64,000 nucleotides of DNA from Nocardioides sp. S-1144 (GCF_005954645.2 NZ_CP040695.2:4340001-4404000); one strand, 5' to 3'. Shown: positions 37,467 to 45,010, counted from the stretch's first letter. Notes: generated by a model not told the origin, from the sequence alone. Numbers and translations: made by a program.

Positions 37467-38338
37467 GTCGGCGAGACCACCTTCGAGGCCCACGCCGCGG
37501 CCGGGGCGGCGGCGAGCAGCGCCACGGCCGTGCGGGGGGCCGCGGAGCCGGCGAGCAGGCCGGCCTGGAGCGGCACCAGGCCCCGGATGCCGGCGCCGGT
37601 GGCGGTGCGGACCGTCGGTGCGCTCGGGTCGCTGACGGCGCGCGCCTGGGCCCGGCCGACGGCGGCGGCGTACGTCGCGGCGAGCACGGCGGGCAGCACG
37701 GCGCCGCGGCCGCGGCCGCGGGCGCGCCAGGCGGTGAGCCCGGCGACCAGCCCGGTGACGGCGGTGACGGAGGCGGCGGTGGCCGGGCGGGTGCCGTGCA
37801 CCTCGCCGCGACTCAGCGCGGTGACGCCGGCGGTGTGCGCCGCGACGAGCAGGGCGGGCGCCGCGGCGGCGCCCGGGGTGCGCCCGGCGCCGAGCAGGAC
37901 GTCGAGGCCGCGCGCGGCGGCCATCGCCGCGGGGCCGACGGGGCTGTTCTTCAGCACGAGGTCGTAGGACCAGACGGCCGCGGTGAGCAGCACCGCCGTC
38001 CGGGCGGCGGGGCGACCGCCGGCGAGCGCCGCGGTGGTGACGCCGGCGACGGTGAGGCCGGCGGCGATGCCCAGGGCCGTGCCCGCGCCGACCCGACCCG
38101 AGGGGATCGGCCGCTCGGGCCGCTCGACGGCGTCGAGCTCCCGGTCGGCGTAGTCGTTGAGGGCCATGCCGGACCAGTACAGGCAGATCGAGGCGAGCGG
38201 CATCAGGGCCGAGGCCGGCGACAGCGCGCCGACGGCGGCCGCCCCGGCCAGCGTGTCACCGGGCACGCTGAGGGCCGCGGGGGCCCGCACGAGCTCGGCC
38301 AGGTCGGCCAGACCGACCAGCAGGGGTCGCTCAGCCAC
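37463..38338 (-). CDS. EboC-like UbiA-family prenyltransferase (SCO3242 type)
   Basis: 291 residues from GTG 38338. An integral membrane protein with roughly eight segments. MALNDYADRELDAVERPERP is the NDxxDxxxD prenyl-diphosphate/Mg site of UbiA enzymes, followed by IPSGRVGAGTALGIAAGL. The second Asp-rich motif is reduced to RGLDVLLGAGR. It is expected to transfer a prenyl group to a small acceptor; with an Ino1-like cyclase just upstream, a prenylated cyclitol or glycerol-like acceptor is conceivable (inference). It overlaps both neighbours. Confidence 0.85.
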   Translation of the reverse strand: MAERPLLVGLADLAELVRAPAALSVPGDTLAGAAAVGALSPASALMPLASICLYWSGMALNDYADRELDAVERPERPIPSGRVGAGTALGIAAGLTVAGVTTAALAGGRPAARTAVLLTAAVWSYDLVLKNSPVGPAAMAAARGLDVLLGAGRTPGAAAAPALLVAAHTAGVTALSRGEVHGTRPATAASVTAVTGLVAGLTAWRARGRGRGAVLPAVLAATYAAAVGRAQARAVSDPSAPTVRTATGAGIRGLVPLQAGLLAGSAAPRTAVALLAAAPAAAWASKVVSPT

Positions 38339-39521
38339 GGGCGAGTCCGGAGCACCACGCGACCAGGGCGTCCCACTGGGCGCCGAGGCGGTGCTCGTCG
38401 CTGTCGACCGGGTCCTTGAAGAAGAATCCCAGCGCCGACTGCGGGCCGGTGCGGCCGGCCTCGTGCGCGCGGGCGGTGAGCCGCGCGAGGTCGAGCACGA
38501 GCGGCGCCGCCAGGGCGGAGTCGCAGCCGGACCAGGTGAACTGCAGGCTCATCCGGACCCCGAGGAAGCCCTCGAAGGACACGTGGTCCATCGCGGTCTT
38601 CCAGTCGCCGAGGTCGGGGACGTTGTCGATGTGCATCGGGCCGTCGACCTCGTGACCGAGCATCGCCTCCAGACCGTTGCGCTTCGAGTCGATCTTGCTG
38701 GCAGCGGCGGCGGGGTCGGCCAGCGTGGCACCGTCCCCGCCGCCGAGCATGTTGTACGACGCCCACGAGCGCACCTTGAGGGCGCGGGTGGCGAACATCG
38801 GCGCCAGTGCCGACTTCACGAGCGTCTCGCCGGTCTTGCCGTCGCTGCCGGCCCACGGGACGCCGGCCCGCTCGGCCGCCTGGGCCAGGGCGGGCAGCCG
38901 CGAACCGGGGCTGGGGGTGAAGGAGACGTAGGAGCAGCCGGCGCGGTAGGCGGCCAGCGCGTAGACCGACGACAGCGGCAGCGGGCTCTCGCCGGCGTCG
39001 AGCGCGGACTCGAGGACCGCGAGGTCGCCCAGCGGTCCGTCGGCTGCGACCGCACCGGCCGGCGGCTCGGTGCTGGCGACGTCGACCACGACCACGCGGT
39101 CGAGGCCCTCGGCGGCACGGAAGGCGACCAGGTCGTCGCGGAGCCGGTCGACCGCGACGCCCTGCGGCTCACCGGTGGCGGGGTCGAGGCCGTGGCGGAC
39201 CCGGCGGTCGACGGCCTCCAGCTCCTCGGCCAGCAGCGGCATCAGGCGCGCCGGCAGGACGCCGCCCTGGACCAGCTGCTCGGCCCGCTTGGTGAGCGGC
39301 TGCGTGGCGACGTCGTGGCCGCCGAAGACCAGCCCGGAGACCTCGGGCAGCCCGGAGACGGCCACCTCGGGGAACTGCGAGACCAGGCCGACGCTGTCGG
39401 TCAGCCCGGCGCGCAGCGCGAGGGCACCGACCACGGTCGTGGTCGCCACCGAGCCTCGCGCGCCGACCAGCCAGATCCCGGTCCGGGTCGGCGTGGTGGT
39501 GGCGGCGTCGTCGATGGTCAT
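38331..39521 (-). CDS. Inositol-3-phosphate-synthase-family protein, first gene of the ebo-type operon
   Basis: 396 residues. GIWLVGARGSVATTTVVGAL is the NAD-binding Rossmann start; VSFTPSPGSRLPALAQAAER and WAGSDGKTGETLVKSALAPM carry the catalytic-region Lys; VRSWASYNMLGGGDGATLAD and SKIDSKRNGLEAML complete the Ino1 core. True Ino1 converts glucose 6-phosphate to myo-inositol 3-phosphate. This copy is tied to ebo genes, occupying the place that the sugar-phosphate cyclase EboD has in cyanobacteria, so it may make a dedicated cyclitol. GTG/ATG choice: ATG 39521 fits the leader and promoter upstream. Confidence 0.88.
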   Translation of the reverse strand: MTIDDAATTTPTRTGIWLVGARGSVATTTVVGALALRAGLTDSVGLVSQFPEVAVSGLPEVSGLVFGGHDVATQPLTKRAEQLVQGGVLPARLMPLLAEELEAVDRRVRHGLDPATGEPQGVAVDRLRDDLVAFRAAEGLDRVVVVDVASTEPPAGAVAADGPLGDLAVLESALDAGESPLPLSSVYALAAYRAGCSYVSFTPSPGSRLPALAQAAERAGVPWAGSDGKTGETLVKSALAPMFATRALKVRSWASYNMLGGGDGATLADPAAAASKIDSKRNGLEAMLGHEVDGPMHIDNVPDLGDWKTAMDHVSFEGFLGVRMSLQFTWSGCDSALAAPLVLDLARLTARAHEAGRTGPQSALGFFFKDPVDSDEHRLGAQWDALVAWCSGLARG

Positions 39522-39557
39522 GGTGCTCGTCTCCCGAGTCGCGGTGGGGTCGTGCGG

Positions 39558-39583
39558 GCTCGTCCGGACAGGCCCGGACGAGC
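39558..39583 (-). promoter_or_regulatory. Hairpin in the leader of the ebo-type operon
   Basis: GCTCGTCCGG and CCGGACGAGC are perfect 10-bp arms around a 6-nt loop, between the promoter and the Ino1-like ATG. It could be an attenuator or an mRNA-stabilising stem. Confidence 0.5.
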
Positions 39584-39591
39584 GCTCCGCC

Positions 39592-39640
39592 AGTGATGGC
39601 AGTCACAGCCGAAGTTACGAGTCTTTCGTGTCTGGGTCAA
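39592..39640 (-). promoter_or_regulatory. Promoter and CRP-type site D of the ebo-type operon
   Basis: On the minus strand TTGACC (39640-39635), a 17-bp spacer and TAACTT (39617-39612) form the clearest sigma-70-type promoter in the window. The palindrome TGTGACTGCCATCACT (39607-39592) covers the expected start of transcription, a repressor position. Confidence 0.7.
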
Positions 39641-39735
39641 GCAAAAGTGGCCGCGTTGCGAAGCAAATCTGAGGGCGCTCCACACCGTCGCCACCGGGGG
39701 CCCGCCGGCGCTCGTTCCGGCGCTCGTCCCGGCGC

Positions 39736-40329
39736 TCACTCCGGCGCCCCGGCGGGGCCGGTCGTCGGCGGCCGCCACTCGCGCCGCAGCAGGCCGAAGA
39801 CCCACGAGTCGGACACGTCGCCGTCCACGACGCAGTCCTCGCGCAGCGTGCCCTCGCGCCGGAAGCCGAGCTTCTCCAGGACGCGGGCCGAGGCCAGGTT
39901 GCGGGTGTCGGTCTCGGCCTGGACCCGGTTCAGGTCGAGGGTCTCGAAGGCCCAGCCGAGCACGGCACCCGCCGCCTCGGTCGCGTAGCCGTGGCCCCAG
40001 GCGGCGGCGCCGAGGCAGTAGCCCAGCGAGGCGCTGCGGTGCTGGGGGTCGAAGCGGGTCAGGCCGCACCAGCCGAGGAAGGCACCGTCGGTGGTCCGCT
40101 CCAGGGCCAGACGCGCACCCGTGCCCTCGGCGGCCAGCTCCCGGCAGGCCGCGACGAACCGCTGGGCGCGGGCGCCGTCGGTCCAGGGCGGGGAGTCCCA
40201 GTAGCGCAGCACGTGGGCGTCGCCGTGCAGCGCGAGGAGGACGCCGGCGTCCGCGTCGGTGATCGGCCGCAGTCGCAGCCGCGCGGTGAGGAGGGTGGGC
40301 GTGGGGAGCGGCACCGCGGGCTCACCCAC
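39736..40329 (-). CDS. GNAT-family N-acetyltransferase (RimJ/RimL type)
   Basis: 197 residues from GTG 40329, overlapping the upstream stop by 8 nt. TARLRLRPITDADAGVLLAL is the family start; SLGYCLGAAAWGHGYATEAA is the acetyl-CoA pyrophosphate-binding motif (Q/RxxGxG/A version), followed by NRVQAETDTRNLASARVLEK and LGFRREGTLRED. The family acetylates ribosomal-protein N-termini or small amines; the target cannot be inferred. Confidence 0.88.
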   Translation of the reverse strand: MGEPAVPLPTPTLLTARLRLRPITDADAGVLLALHGDAHVLRYWDSPPWTDGARAQRFVAACRELAAEGTGARLALERTTDGAFLGWCGLTRFDPQHRSASLGYCLGAAAWGHGYATEAAGAVLGWAFETLDLNRVQAETDTRNLASARVLEKLGFRREGTLREDCVVDGDVSDSWVFGLLRREWRPPTTGPAGAPE

Positions 40330-40801
40330 CCTCGGCCGGTGCGACCTCGGTCCACGCCCACCACGGGTAGTGGTACTCGCCCTGCTCGACCTGGAACCGG
40401 GTGCCGCAGTCGCGGCACTCGCAGATCCGGTCGGGCACCCACTGACGACCCGTGTCGACCGTCCCCACGACCGTGACGTGTCCGCGGTCCACCTCCTTGG
40501 CCGGGTCGTAGAACTGGTGGTCGGGGTAGGCGCCGCACAGGCACTCGCCCGCCGCGAAACGCCTGAGCCGGCCGAGGGCGTGGGCGAGGTGCCACCGGTT
40601 CGACGCGAGCGCCCCGCCGAGCTCGACGTCCGTGGTCGCCGCCTCGATCGCGGCCGATGCGCGGGCCGGCGGCGCCAGGACCTCGGGGTCGCGGGTCCTC
40701 ACGATCGCCCACACCGCCGGCAGGATGCGGTCCCGGTCCCCGGAGAGGAGGTCGGCGACCAGCGGCGAGCCGCCGGTGGGCTGGTCGTCGGGGCGGCTCA
40801 T
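40322..40801 (-). CDS. Cys-rich protein of unknown function
   Basis: 159 residues from ATG 40801; the frame is open to 40972 but the upstream part mirrors the divergent promoter region. ECLCGAYPDHQFYDPAKEVD and ICECRDCGTRFQVEQGEYHY hold four to five Cys in CxC and CxCxxC layouts, suggesting a zinc site, and the end is Trp/Tyr-rich (YHYPWWAWTEV). The N-terminal half is an Ala-rich helical region. I do not recognise the family. It is coupled to the GNAT gene by an 8-nt overlap. Confidence 0.75.
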   Translation of the reverse strand: MSRPDDQPTGGSPLVADLLSGDRDRILPAVWAIVRTRDPEVLAPPARASAAIEAATTDVELGGALASNRWHLAHALGRLRRFAAGECLCGAYPDHQFYDPAKEVDRGHVTVVGTVDTGRQWVPDRICECRDCGTRFQVEQGEYHYPWWAWTEVAPAEGG

Positions 40802-40866
40802 GGCGCACCAGTGTGCCTCACCCGTCCCCGGCCGGGCCGGGTGCCCAACCTCACGCCGCCCGGGCC

Positions 40867-40880
40867 TTGGATCGATCCAA
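40867..40880. promoter_or_regulatory. Perfect 14-bp palindrome in a divergent intergenic region
   Basis: TTGGATCGATCCAA is fully palindromic and lies between the Cys-rich gene (minus) and the small gene at 40935 (plus). It is a candidate operator for an unknown regulator, and its LacI/TetR-like spacing is compatible with either. Confidence 0.5.
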
Positions 40881-40934
40881 TCGCGGCGCCACACTGGAGG
40901 GAAGGCACCAACCCGACGTCCCCAGGAACCCGCC

Positions 40935-41210
40935 ATGACGCACCAGACCCGCCTGATCGACGAGCTCAACACCCTCCACGCCGGCTACGTCGAGGCCATC
41001 AACGCCGCCGTCGCGGCCGACGACCTCTCCCGCGCCGCCGACCTCGCCGCCGAGTACGACCGCGACGCCATCATGCTCATGGCCGAGCGCGAGGGCCGCC
41101 AGGACCTGCTCGCCCACTTCGGCCTCGACCAGGACGGCCGCCGCCTCATCGCGCACGCCACGCCCCTGCGCAACCTGGTCAAGCGCGTGGCCGCGCTCCG
41201 CGCTGCCTGA
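40935..41210 (+). CDS. Small helical protein of unknown function
   Basis: 91 residues, MTHQTRLIDELNTLHAGYVE onward, almost all predicted helix with alternating acidic and hydrophobic positions (NAAVAADDLSRAADLAAEYD) and a basic C-terminus (RNLVKRVAALRAA). AGGAA lies 7 nt before the ATG. No cysteines, signal or membrane segment. The longer in-frame opening to 40632 is rejected as antisense to the Cys-rich gene. Function unknown. Confidence 0.75.
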   Translation: MTHQTRLIDELNTLHAGYVEAINAAVAADDLSRAADLAAEYDRDAIMLMAEREGRQDLLAHFGLDQDGRRLIAHATPLRNLVKRVAALRAA

Positions 41211-41286
41211 CCCCGGCGGCCGACCGCCCGGTCGGCCCCGACGGCGGTCGCGTCCGGTCCGGCGCCCGTGTCGGGCCGGGTCGTCC

Positions 41287-42003
41287 TCAGCCGCCCAGGG
41301 CGGTGAGGATCTGCTCGTACCGCACCCTCGGGTCGTCCGCGAGCCCCGCCTTGACGAACCTCGCCCAGTCGTCGGCGAGCACCTCCTGCGAACCGGACTC
41401 GACGGCGTCGAGCCCGGCGCGCGCCAGGTCCGACGGCGCGATCTTCGGCGCCTCCACGGTCCTGGCCATGTCGGTGTCGACCAGCCCCATGTGCACCGCG
41501 ACCACGTGCGTGCCCTGGGCGGCCAGCTCGAGCCGCGTGCTGTCGGTCAGCGCCGCGGCCGCGGCCTTCGAGGCGGCGTAGGCGCCGGCGCCCGGGAGGG
41601 TGAACCACGACAGCGCCGAGATGACGTTGAGGATCGCGCCGCCGCCGTTGCGGCCCAGGACGGGGGCGAACGCGCGCGTCACCAGCAGCGGCCCGAAGAA
41701 GTTCGTCTCCATCTCGCGACGGATCAGCGCCTCGTCCCCGGTCACGAGCGAGGTGCCGGTGGAGATGCCGGCGTTGTTGATGACCACCTCCGCGTCGCCG
41801 GCGGCGGCCGCGGCCGCCTCGACCTGGGCAGGGTCGGTGATGTCAAGCTCGAGCGGGTGGACGCCGGCCGCGACGATCGTGCTCGCGTCGCGCGCACCGG
41901 CGTAGATCTTGGTCGCGCCGCGCTGCTTCAGCAGCTCGACGAACTCGGCCCCGATGCCCCGGTTGGCGCCGGTGACGAGCACCACCGCTCCGTTGATGTC
42001 CAT
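41287..42003 (-). CDS. Classical short-chain dehydrogenase/reductase
   Basis: 238 residues. VVLVTGANRGIGAEFVELL is the TGxxxGIG cofactor site; LELDI, AEVVINNAGISTG (NNAG), and the Ser, Tyr and Lys of ISALSWFTLPGAGAYAASKA form the catalytic triad. Arg in the second strand (YAGARDAS) hints at NADP. Substrate unknown. It is divergent from a TetR repressor with dyads in the shared 85-bp promoter, a common SDR/TetR pair where the repressor controls the reductase. Confidence 0.9.
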   Translation of the reverse strand: MDINGAVVLVTGANRGIGAEFVELLKQRGATKIYAGARDASTIVAAGVHPLELDITDPAQVEAAAAAAGDAEVVINNAGISTGTSLVTGDEALIRREMETNFFGPLLVTRAFAPVLGRNGGGAILNVISALSWFTLPGAGAYAASKAAAAALTDSTRLELAAQGTHVVAVHMGLVDTDMARTVEAPKIAPSDLARAGLDAVESGSQEVLADDWARFVKAGLADDPRVRYEQILTALGG

Positions 42004-42017
42004 GACGATCCCATTCT

Positions 42018-42074
42018 GTAGTGACTGCTACTGATTACGTGCCGGACGCTAGCACATTCCGTAGCGATCGATAC
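42018..42074. promoter_or_regulatory. Two dyads between the SDR and TetR genes
   Basis: GTAG-N6-CTAC (42018-42031) and the imperfect 14-bp palindrome GTAGCGATCGATAC (42061-42074, core CGATCG) lie in the divergent region. The second is 15 nt before the TetR ATG. They are candidate TetR operators. Confidence 0.5.
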
Positions 42075-42088
42075 GTTATGGTGGGGTC

Positions 42089-42667
42089 ATGGCTGGCCGA
42101 CCTCGGAGCTTCGATCGCGACGCCGCGCTCGCGGTGGCCGTCGAGCAGTTCTGGCGCGCGGGCTACGAGGAGACCTCCGTGGCGACCCTGACCGCGGCGA
42201 TGGGCCTCACGCCTCCCAGCCTCTACGCGGCTTTCGGCGACAAGCGTCGCCTGTTCGAGGAGGCCGCGGCGCTCTACTTCCGGCGCACGTGCGAGGCGGT
42301 CGACCACGCCACGGCGCTCCCGACCGCGCGCGAGGCCGTGGCCCGGGTGCTGGCCGACACCGCACGCGCCCACACCGACCCGGCGACGCCGGCGGGGTGC
42401 CTCATGCTCACCGAACCGCGGCTCGAGGCGCAGCGCGACGTGCTCCGCCGGCGTCTCCAGGACCGGCTCGACCAAGGGGTGCGGGACCACGACCTGCCCC
42501 CCACCACGAACACCGACCACCTCGCCCGGTTCCTCGTGGCCGTGCTGCGCGGGATGTCGGGCTCCGCCCGCGACGGCGGCACGATCGAGGACCTCCAGGG
42601 CATCGCCGACGCCGCGATGGCGGCCGTGCCGGCGCCGCCGGACGACCGGGTGGCGGACCGCTCCTGA
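42089..42667 (+). CDS. TetR-family transcriptional regulator
   Basis: 192 residues. MAGRPRSFDRDAALAVAVEQ leads into the HTH (EETSVATLTAAMGLTPPSLY, then AAFGDKRRLFEEA), the most conserved TetR pattern. The C-terminal ligand domain includes ATPAGCLMLTEPRL and FLVAVLRGMSGSARDGGT, features of the AcrR subgroup associated with redox enzymes. It probably represses itself and the divergent SDR gene. Confidence 0.92.
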   Translation: MAGRPRSFDRDAALAVAVEQFWRAGYEETSVATLTAAMGLTPPSLYAAFGDKRRLFEEAAALYFRRTCEAVDHATALPTAREAVARVLADTARAHTDPATPAGCLMLTEPRLEAQRDVLRRRLQDRLDQGVRDHDLPPTTNTDHLARFLVAVLRGMSGSARDGGTIEDLQGIADAAMAAVPAPPDDRVADRS

Positions 42668-42725
42668 GACCAGCCCGTCCCGACGGCGGCCCGGGGACCT
42701 CAGGGCCCGGTCCGGCGCCCCGGCC

Positions 42726-43120
42726 TCACGGCGTCGAGAAGACCGTCGGCGTGACGTGCCGCAGGATCGCACGCAGCCCCGGACCGTCCGAGGCACCACC
42801 GCTCACGGTGACGAGGTAGGACGCCGGCCGCACCGGCCCGCGTCCCACGTCGTAGCCCACCACCCGCATGAGCGTGAGCCGGCCGGCGGCACGGACGAGC
42901 ACACCTCGCACCGGGTGCAGACCGCCCAGGCTGTCCATCCGCAGGGTGCGTGCGCCGGTCGGGTCGGTGAAGACCCCGGCGCTCGAGGTCGGCCGGGTCA
43001 GCCGCCAGCCTCGTGGAGCGTCGATCGCGTACGACGGCGCCTCCGGATGCGCCCACCGGGGCCCGGGCCGCAGCCGGCCAGGACGACGGCAGCGGCCAGC
43101 GCTGGGAGGAGGGACTTCAC
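42726..43120 (-). pseudogene. Small lipoprotein of unknown function, apparently frameshifted by one missing base
   Basis: GTG 43120, with GAAGG upstream, opens VKSLLPALAAAVVLAGCGPG, a clean lipoprotein signal (lipobox LAGC). That frame soon ends without sense. Another frame continues WAHPEAPSYAIDAPRGWRLT and runs to 42726 (GLRAILRHVTPTVFSTP). One more C in the C-run opposite 43058-43061 joins them as GCGPGPRWAHPEAP and gives about 131 residues with a single mature domain (FTDPTGARTLRMDSLGGLH). The mature domain is not recognised. It diverges from the MFS gene. Confidence 0.6.
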
Positions 43121-43274
43121 GAGCCTTCGACGCCTCCTCGGCCCGGTTGGTTGTCCGCACACCGGTGGGGCCTGCGTCGGGTGCGTCGGCGGAGGTATCA
43201 CCGCCCGGCCTGCCGGGTCCTTGGAGGGAGGACGGCTTCCCGTGCGGGTGGCCGGCGAACCGAGGGAGCCACCG

Positions 43275-43310
43275 ATGACGGTCGTGCCGCTGCCCGAGGT
43301 CCGTCGGTGA
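43275..43310 (+). other. Possible leader peptide coupled to the MFS gene
   Basis: ATG 43275 with GAGGGAG 7 nt upstream opens the 11-codon frame MTVVPLPEVRR, whose TGA overlaps the GTG start of the MFS gene. A strong ribosome site in front of the short frame and none in front of the GTG suggest translational coupling. Confidence 0.4.
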
Positions 43311-44614
43311 ACCGCCCAGGCTTCCGGTCGGCACTGGCGAGCACGGCGTTCCGCCGGCTCTGCCTCGCCCACGGGCTCGCCACCGTCGGCCAGCTCGTCG
43401 TCACCCTCGCGGTGGGGGTCCACGTCCTCGCGGAGACCCGGTCCGGCGTCTGGGTCTCGGTGACCGTCGCGTCGGCGTTCGCGCCGTACGCCCTGTGCTC
43501 GGCGCTCGCCGGTGTGCTCGCCGACCGCCGGTCGCGCAGCGCCGTGCTGGCCGGTGCCGCGTGGGTGCGGACGGCGCTCGCGCTCGTGCTCGTCGCCGGG
43601 ACGGCGGCCGGCTGGCCGGTCGCCGTCCTGGCCGGTGTCACCGCCCTCGTCGCGGTGGCCGCGACGCCGTCGTTCCCCTCGCTCGCCGCTGCCACGCCGC
43701 AGTGCGTGCCGGACCGCGACCTGCCGCCGGCGAACGCGCTCGTCACCTGCGTCGAGAACGTGACCTGGATCGGTGGGCCCGGGGTGTTCGGGCTGCTCGT
43801 CCTGGCCGGCGCCGGGACGGAGGTGACGGTGCTCGTCGCCGCGGTCCTCTTCGCCGTCGCCGGCACCGTCGCGGCGTCCGTGCGACTCCGCCGACCGGCA
43901 CGGGACCGGGCGACCGGCTGGTGGGCCGACCTGGTCGCCGGGGTCGCCGCCGTGGCCCGTCGGCCCGAGGTCCGCCGGCCCATGGGGCTCGCCGTCGTCG
44001 ACAACCTCCTGTACGGCTACCTGGTGGTGGCGATCGTGCTTCTCGCCGACGCGGCGCCGGGGGACGACGACCCGCTCGGCCTGCTCAACGCCGCCCTGAC
44101 CGTGGGCGCCCTGGCGTCGATGCTGGTCGTGAACCGGTGCACCCGCGGCGACCGGACCTCCGCGGTCCTGGTCGTGACCCTCGTCGGCTTCTGCCTCACC
44201 CTCGCCGCCCTCGGGGCGGTCGGCGCCACCGCGCTGGGCGTCGCGCTCCTCGTGGTCGCCGGCGGCACGACCATGGTGGCGGAGGTGGCGGCGGTGACGC
44301 TGCTCCAGCGCTCGACCGACACCGGCACGCTGGCCCGGGTCTTCGGGATCTACGACCAGCTCAACGTGGGCGCCATCGCGCTGGGCTCGTTGGCGGCCGG
44401 TCCGCTCTCGGCGGTGGCCGGACCACACGCCGGGCTGGTCGCCGTCGCCGGGCTCGGCATCGTGCTCACGCTGCCGGCGCTCCTCGGGCAGCTCGGTCCC
44501 GCCCGTGCCGGCGCGGGAGCGACTCGCCGGCGGGGTCGCTTGGCATCCGGATCCGTCAGGCGTAGCCTGACAACGCGTCAGGACGTGCCTGACACTGCGG
44601 AAGGAACGCCATGA
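43307..44614 (+). CDS. MFS transporter
   Basis: 435 residues from GTG 43307, with about 12 hydrophobic segments. FRRLCLAHGLATVGQLVVTL opens the first helix; VLADRRSRSAVLAGAAWVRT is the loop 2-3 motif A; the middle loop contains DRATGWWADLVAGVAAVARR. The gene resembles MFS drug-efflux or enterobactin-exporter (EntS-like) proteins. The C-terminal tail beyond LPALLGQLGPARAG is hydrophilic and overlaps the operator of the next gene; the stop overlaps that gene's ATG by 4 nt. Confidence 0.82.
   Translation: MNRPGFRSALASTAFRRLCLAHGLATVGQLVVTLAVGVHVLAETRSGVWVSVTVASAFAPYALCSALAGVLADRRSRSAVLAGAAWVRTALALVLVAGTAAGWPVAVLAGVTALVAVAATPSFPSLAAATPQCVPDRDLPPANALVTCVENVTWIGGPGVFGLLVLAGAGTEVTVLVAAVLFAVAGTVAASVRLRRPARDRATGWWADLVAGVAAVARRPEVRRPMGLAVVDNLLYGYLVVAIVLLADAAPGDDDPLGLLNAALTVGALASMLVVNRCTRGDRTSAVLVVTLVGFCLTLAALGAVGATALGVALLVVAGGTTMVAEVAAVTLLQRSTDTGTLARVFGIYDQLNVGAIALGSLAAGPLSAVAGPHAGLVAVAGLGIVLTLPALLGQLGPARAGAGATRRRGRLASGSVRRSLTTRQDVPDTAEGTP
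44555..44593. promoter_or_regulatory. Periodic operator: four alternating half-sites every 11 bp
   Basis: GTCAGG (44555), CCTGAC (44566), GTCAGG (44577) and CCTGAC (44588) follow each other with exactly 5 bp between them, so every half-site is one helical turn from the next. The array lies 18-56 bp before the zinc-finger gene ATG, inside the end of the MFS coding region. No nearby gene other than 44611-44967 is an obvious binder. Confidence 0.7.
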
Positions 44615-44967
44615 CCCCCACGAACCCGGACGACCACCACTGCTCGTTCTGCGGCACGCTCGGGACCGAGGCCGAGAGGTTCATCGCCGGCCCGGGTGTG
44701 TACATCTGCAACGAGTGCGTCGAGGTCTGCGTGGACATCCTGGCGGGCAAGCCCACGCCGTCGTTCCCTCCGCTCGACGACAAGAGCGACGACGACCTGC
44801 TCCGCGACATGGCGCAGATCGCGGCGTCCCGCGACCAGGTGGAGGAGGCCGTCGTGGACCGTGCCCAGCGGCTGCGGGCTCGGGGCGTCACCTGGGCCCG
44901 GATCGGTGAGGGCCTGGGGATGACCCGTCAGTCGGCGTGGGAGCGCTTCTCGACCGACTTGGACTGA
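44611..44967 (+). CDS. ClpX-type C4 zinc-finger protein with a helix-turn-helix-like C-terminus
   Basis: 118 residues. HCSFCGTLGTEAERFIAGPG and VYICNECVEVCVDILAG form the four-Cys zinc finger found at the N-terminus of ClpX, but no AAA+ ATPase follows. Instead a helical region (SDDDLLRDMAQIAASRDQVE) leads to RARGVTWARIGEGLGMTRQS and AWERFS, a sigma-like or resolvase-like HTH. A small DNA-binding regulator that autoregulates through the GTCAGG/CCTGAC array is the simplest reading (inference). Similar small proteins are known in actinobacteria without an assigned function. Confidence 0.85.
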   Translation: MTPTNPDDHHCSFCGTLGTEAERFIAGPGVYICNECVEVCVDILAGKPTPSFPPLDDKSDDDLLRDMAQIAASRDQVEEAVVDRAQRLRARGVTWARIGEGLGMTRQSAWERFSTDLD

Positions 44968-45010
44968 CGCGGACCGATCACTTCCGCCCGGCGCACCGGT
45001 CTGGATCCTC

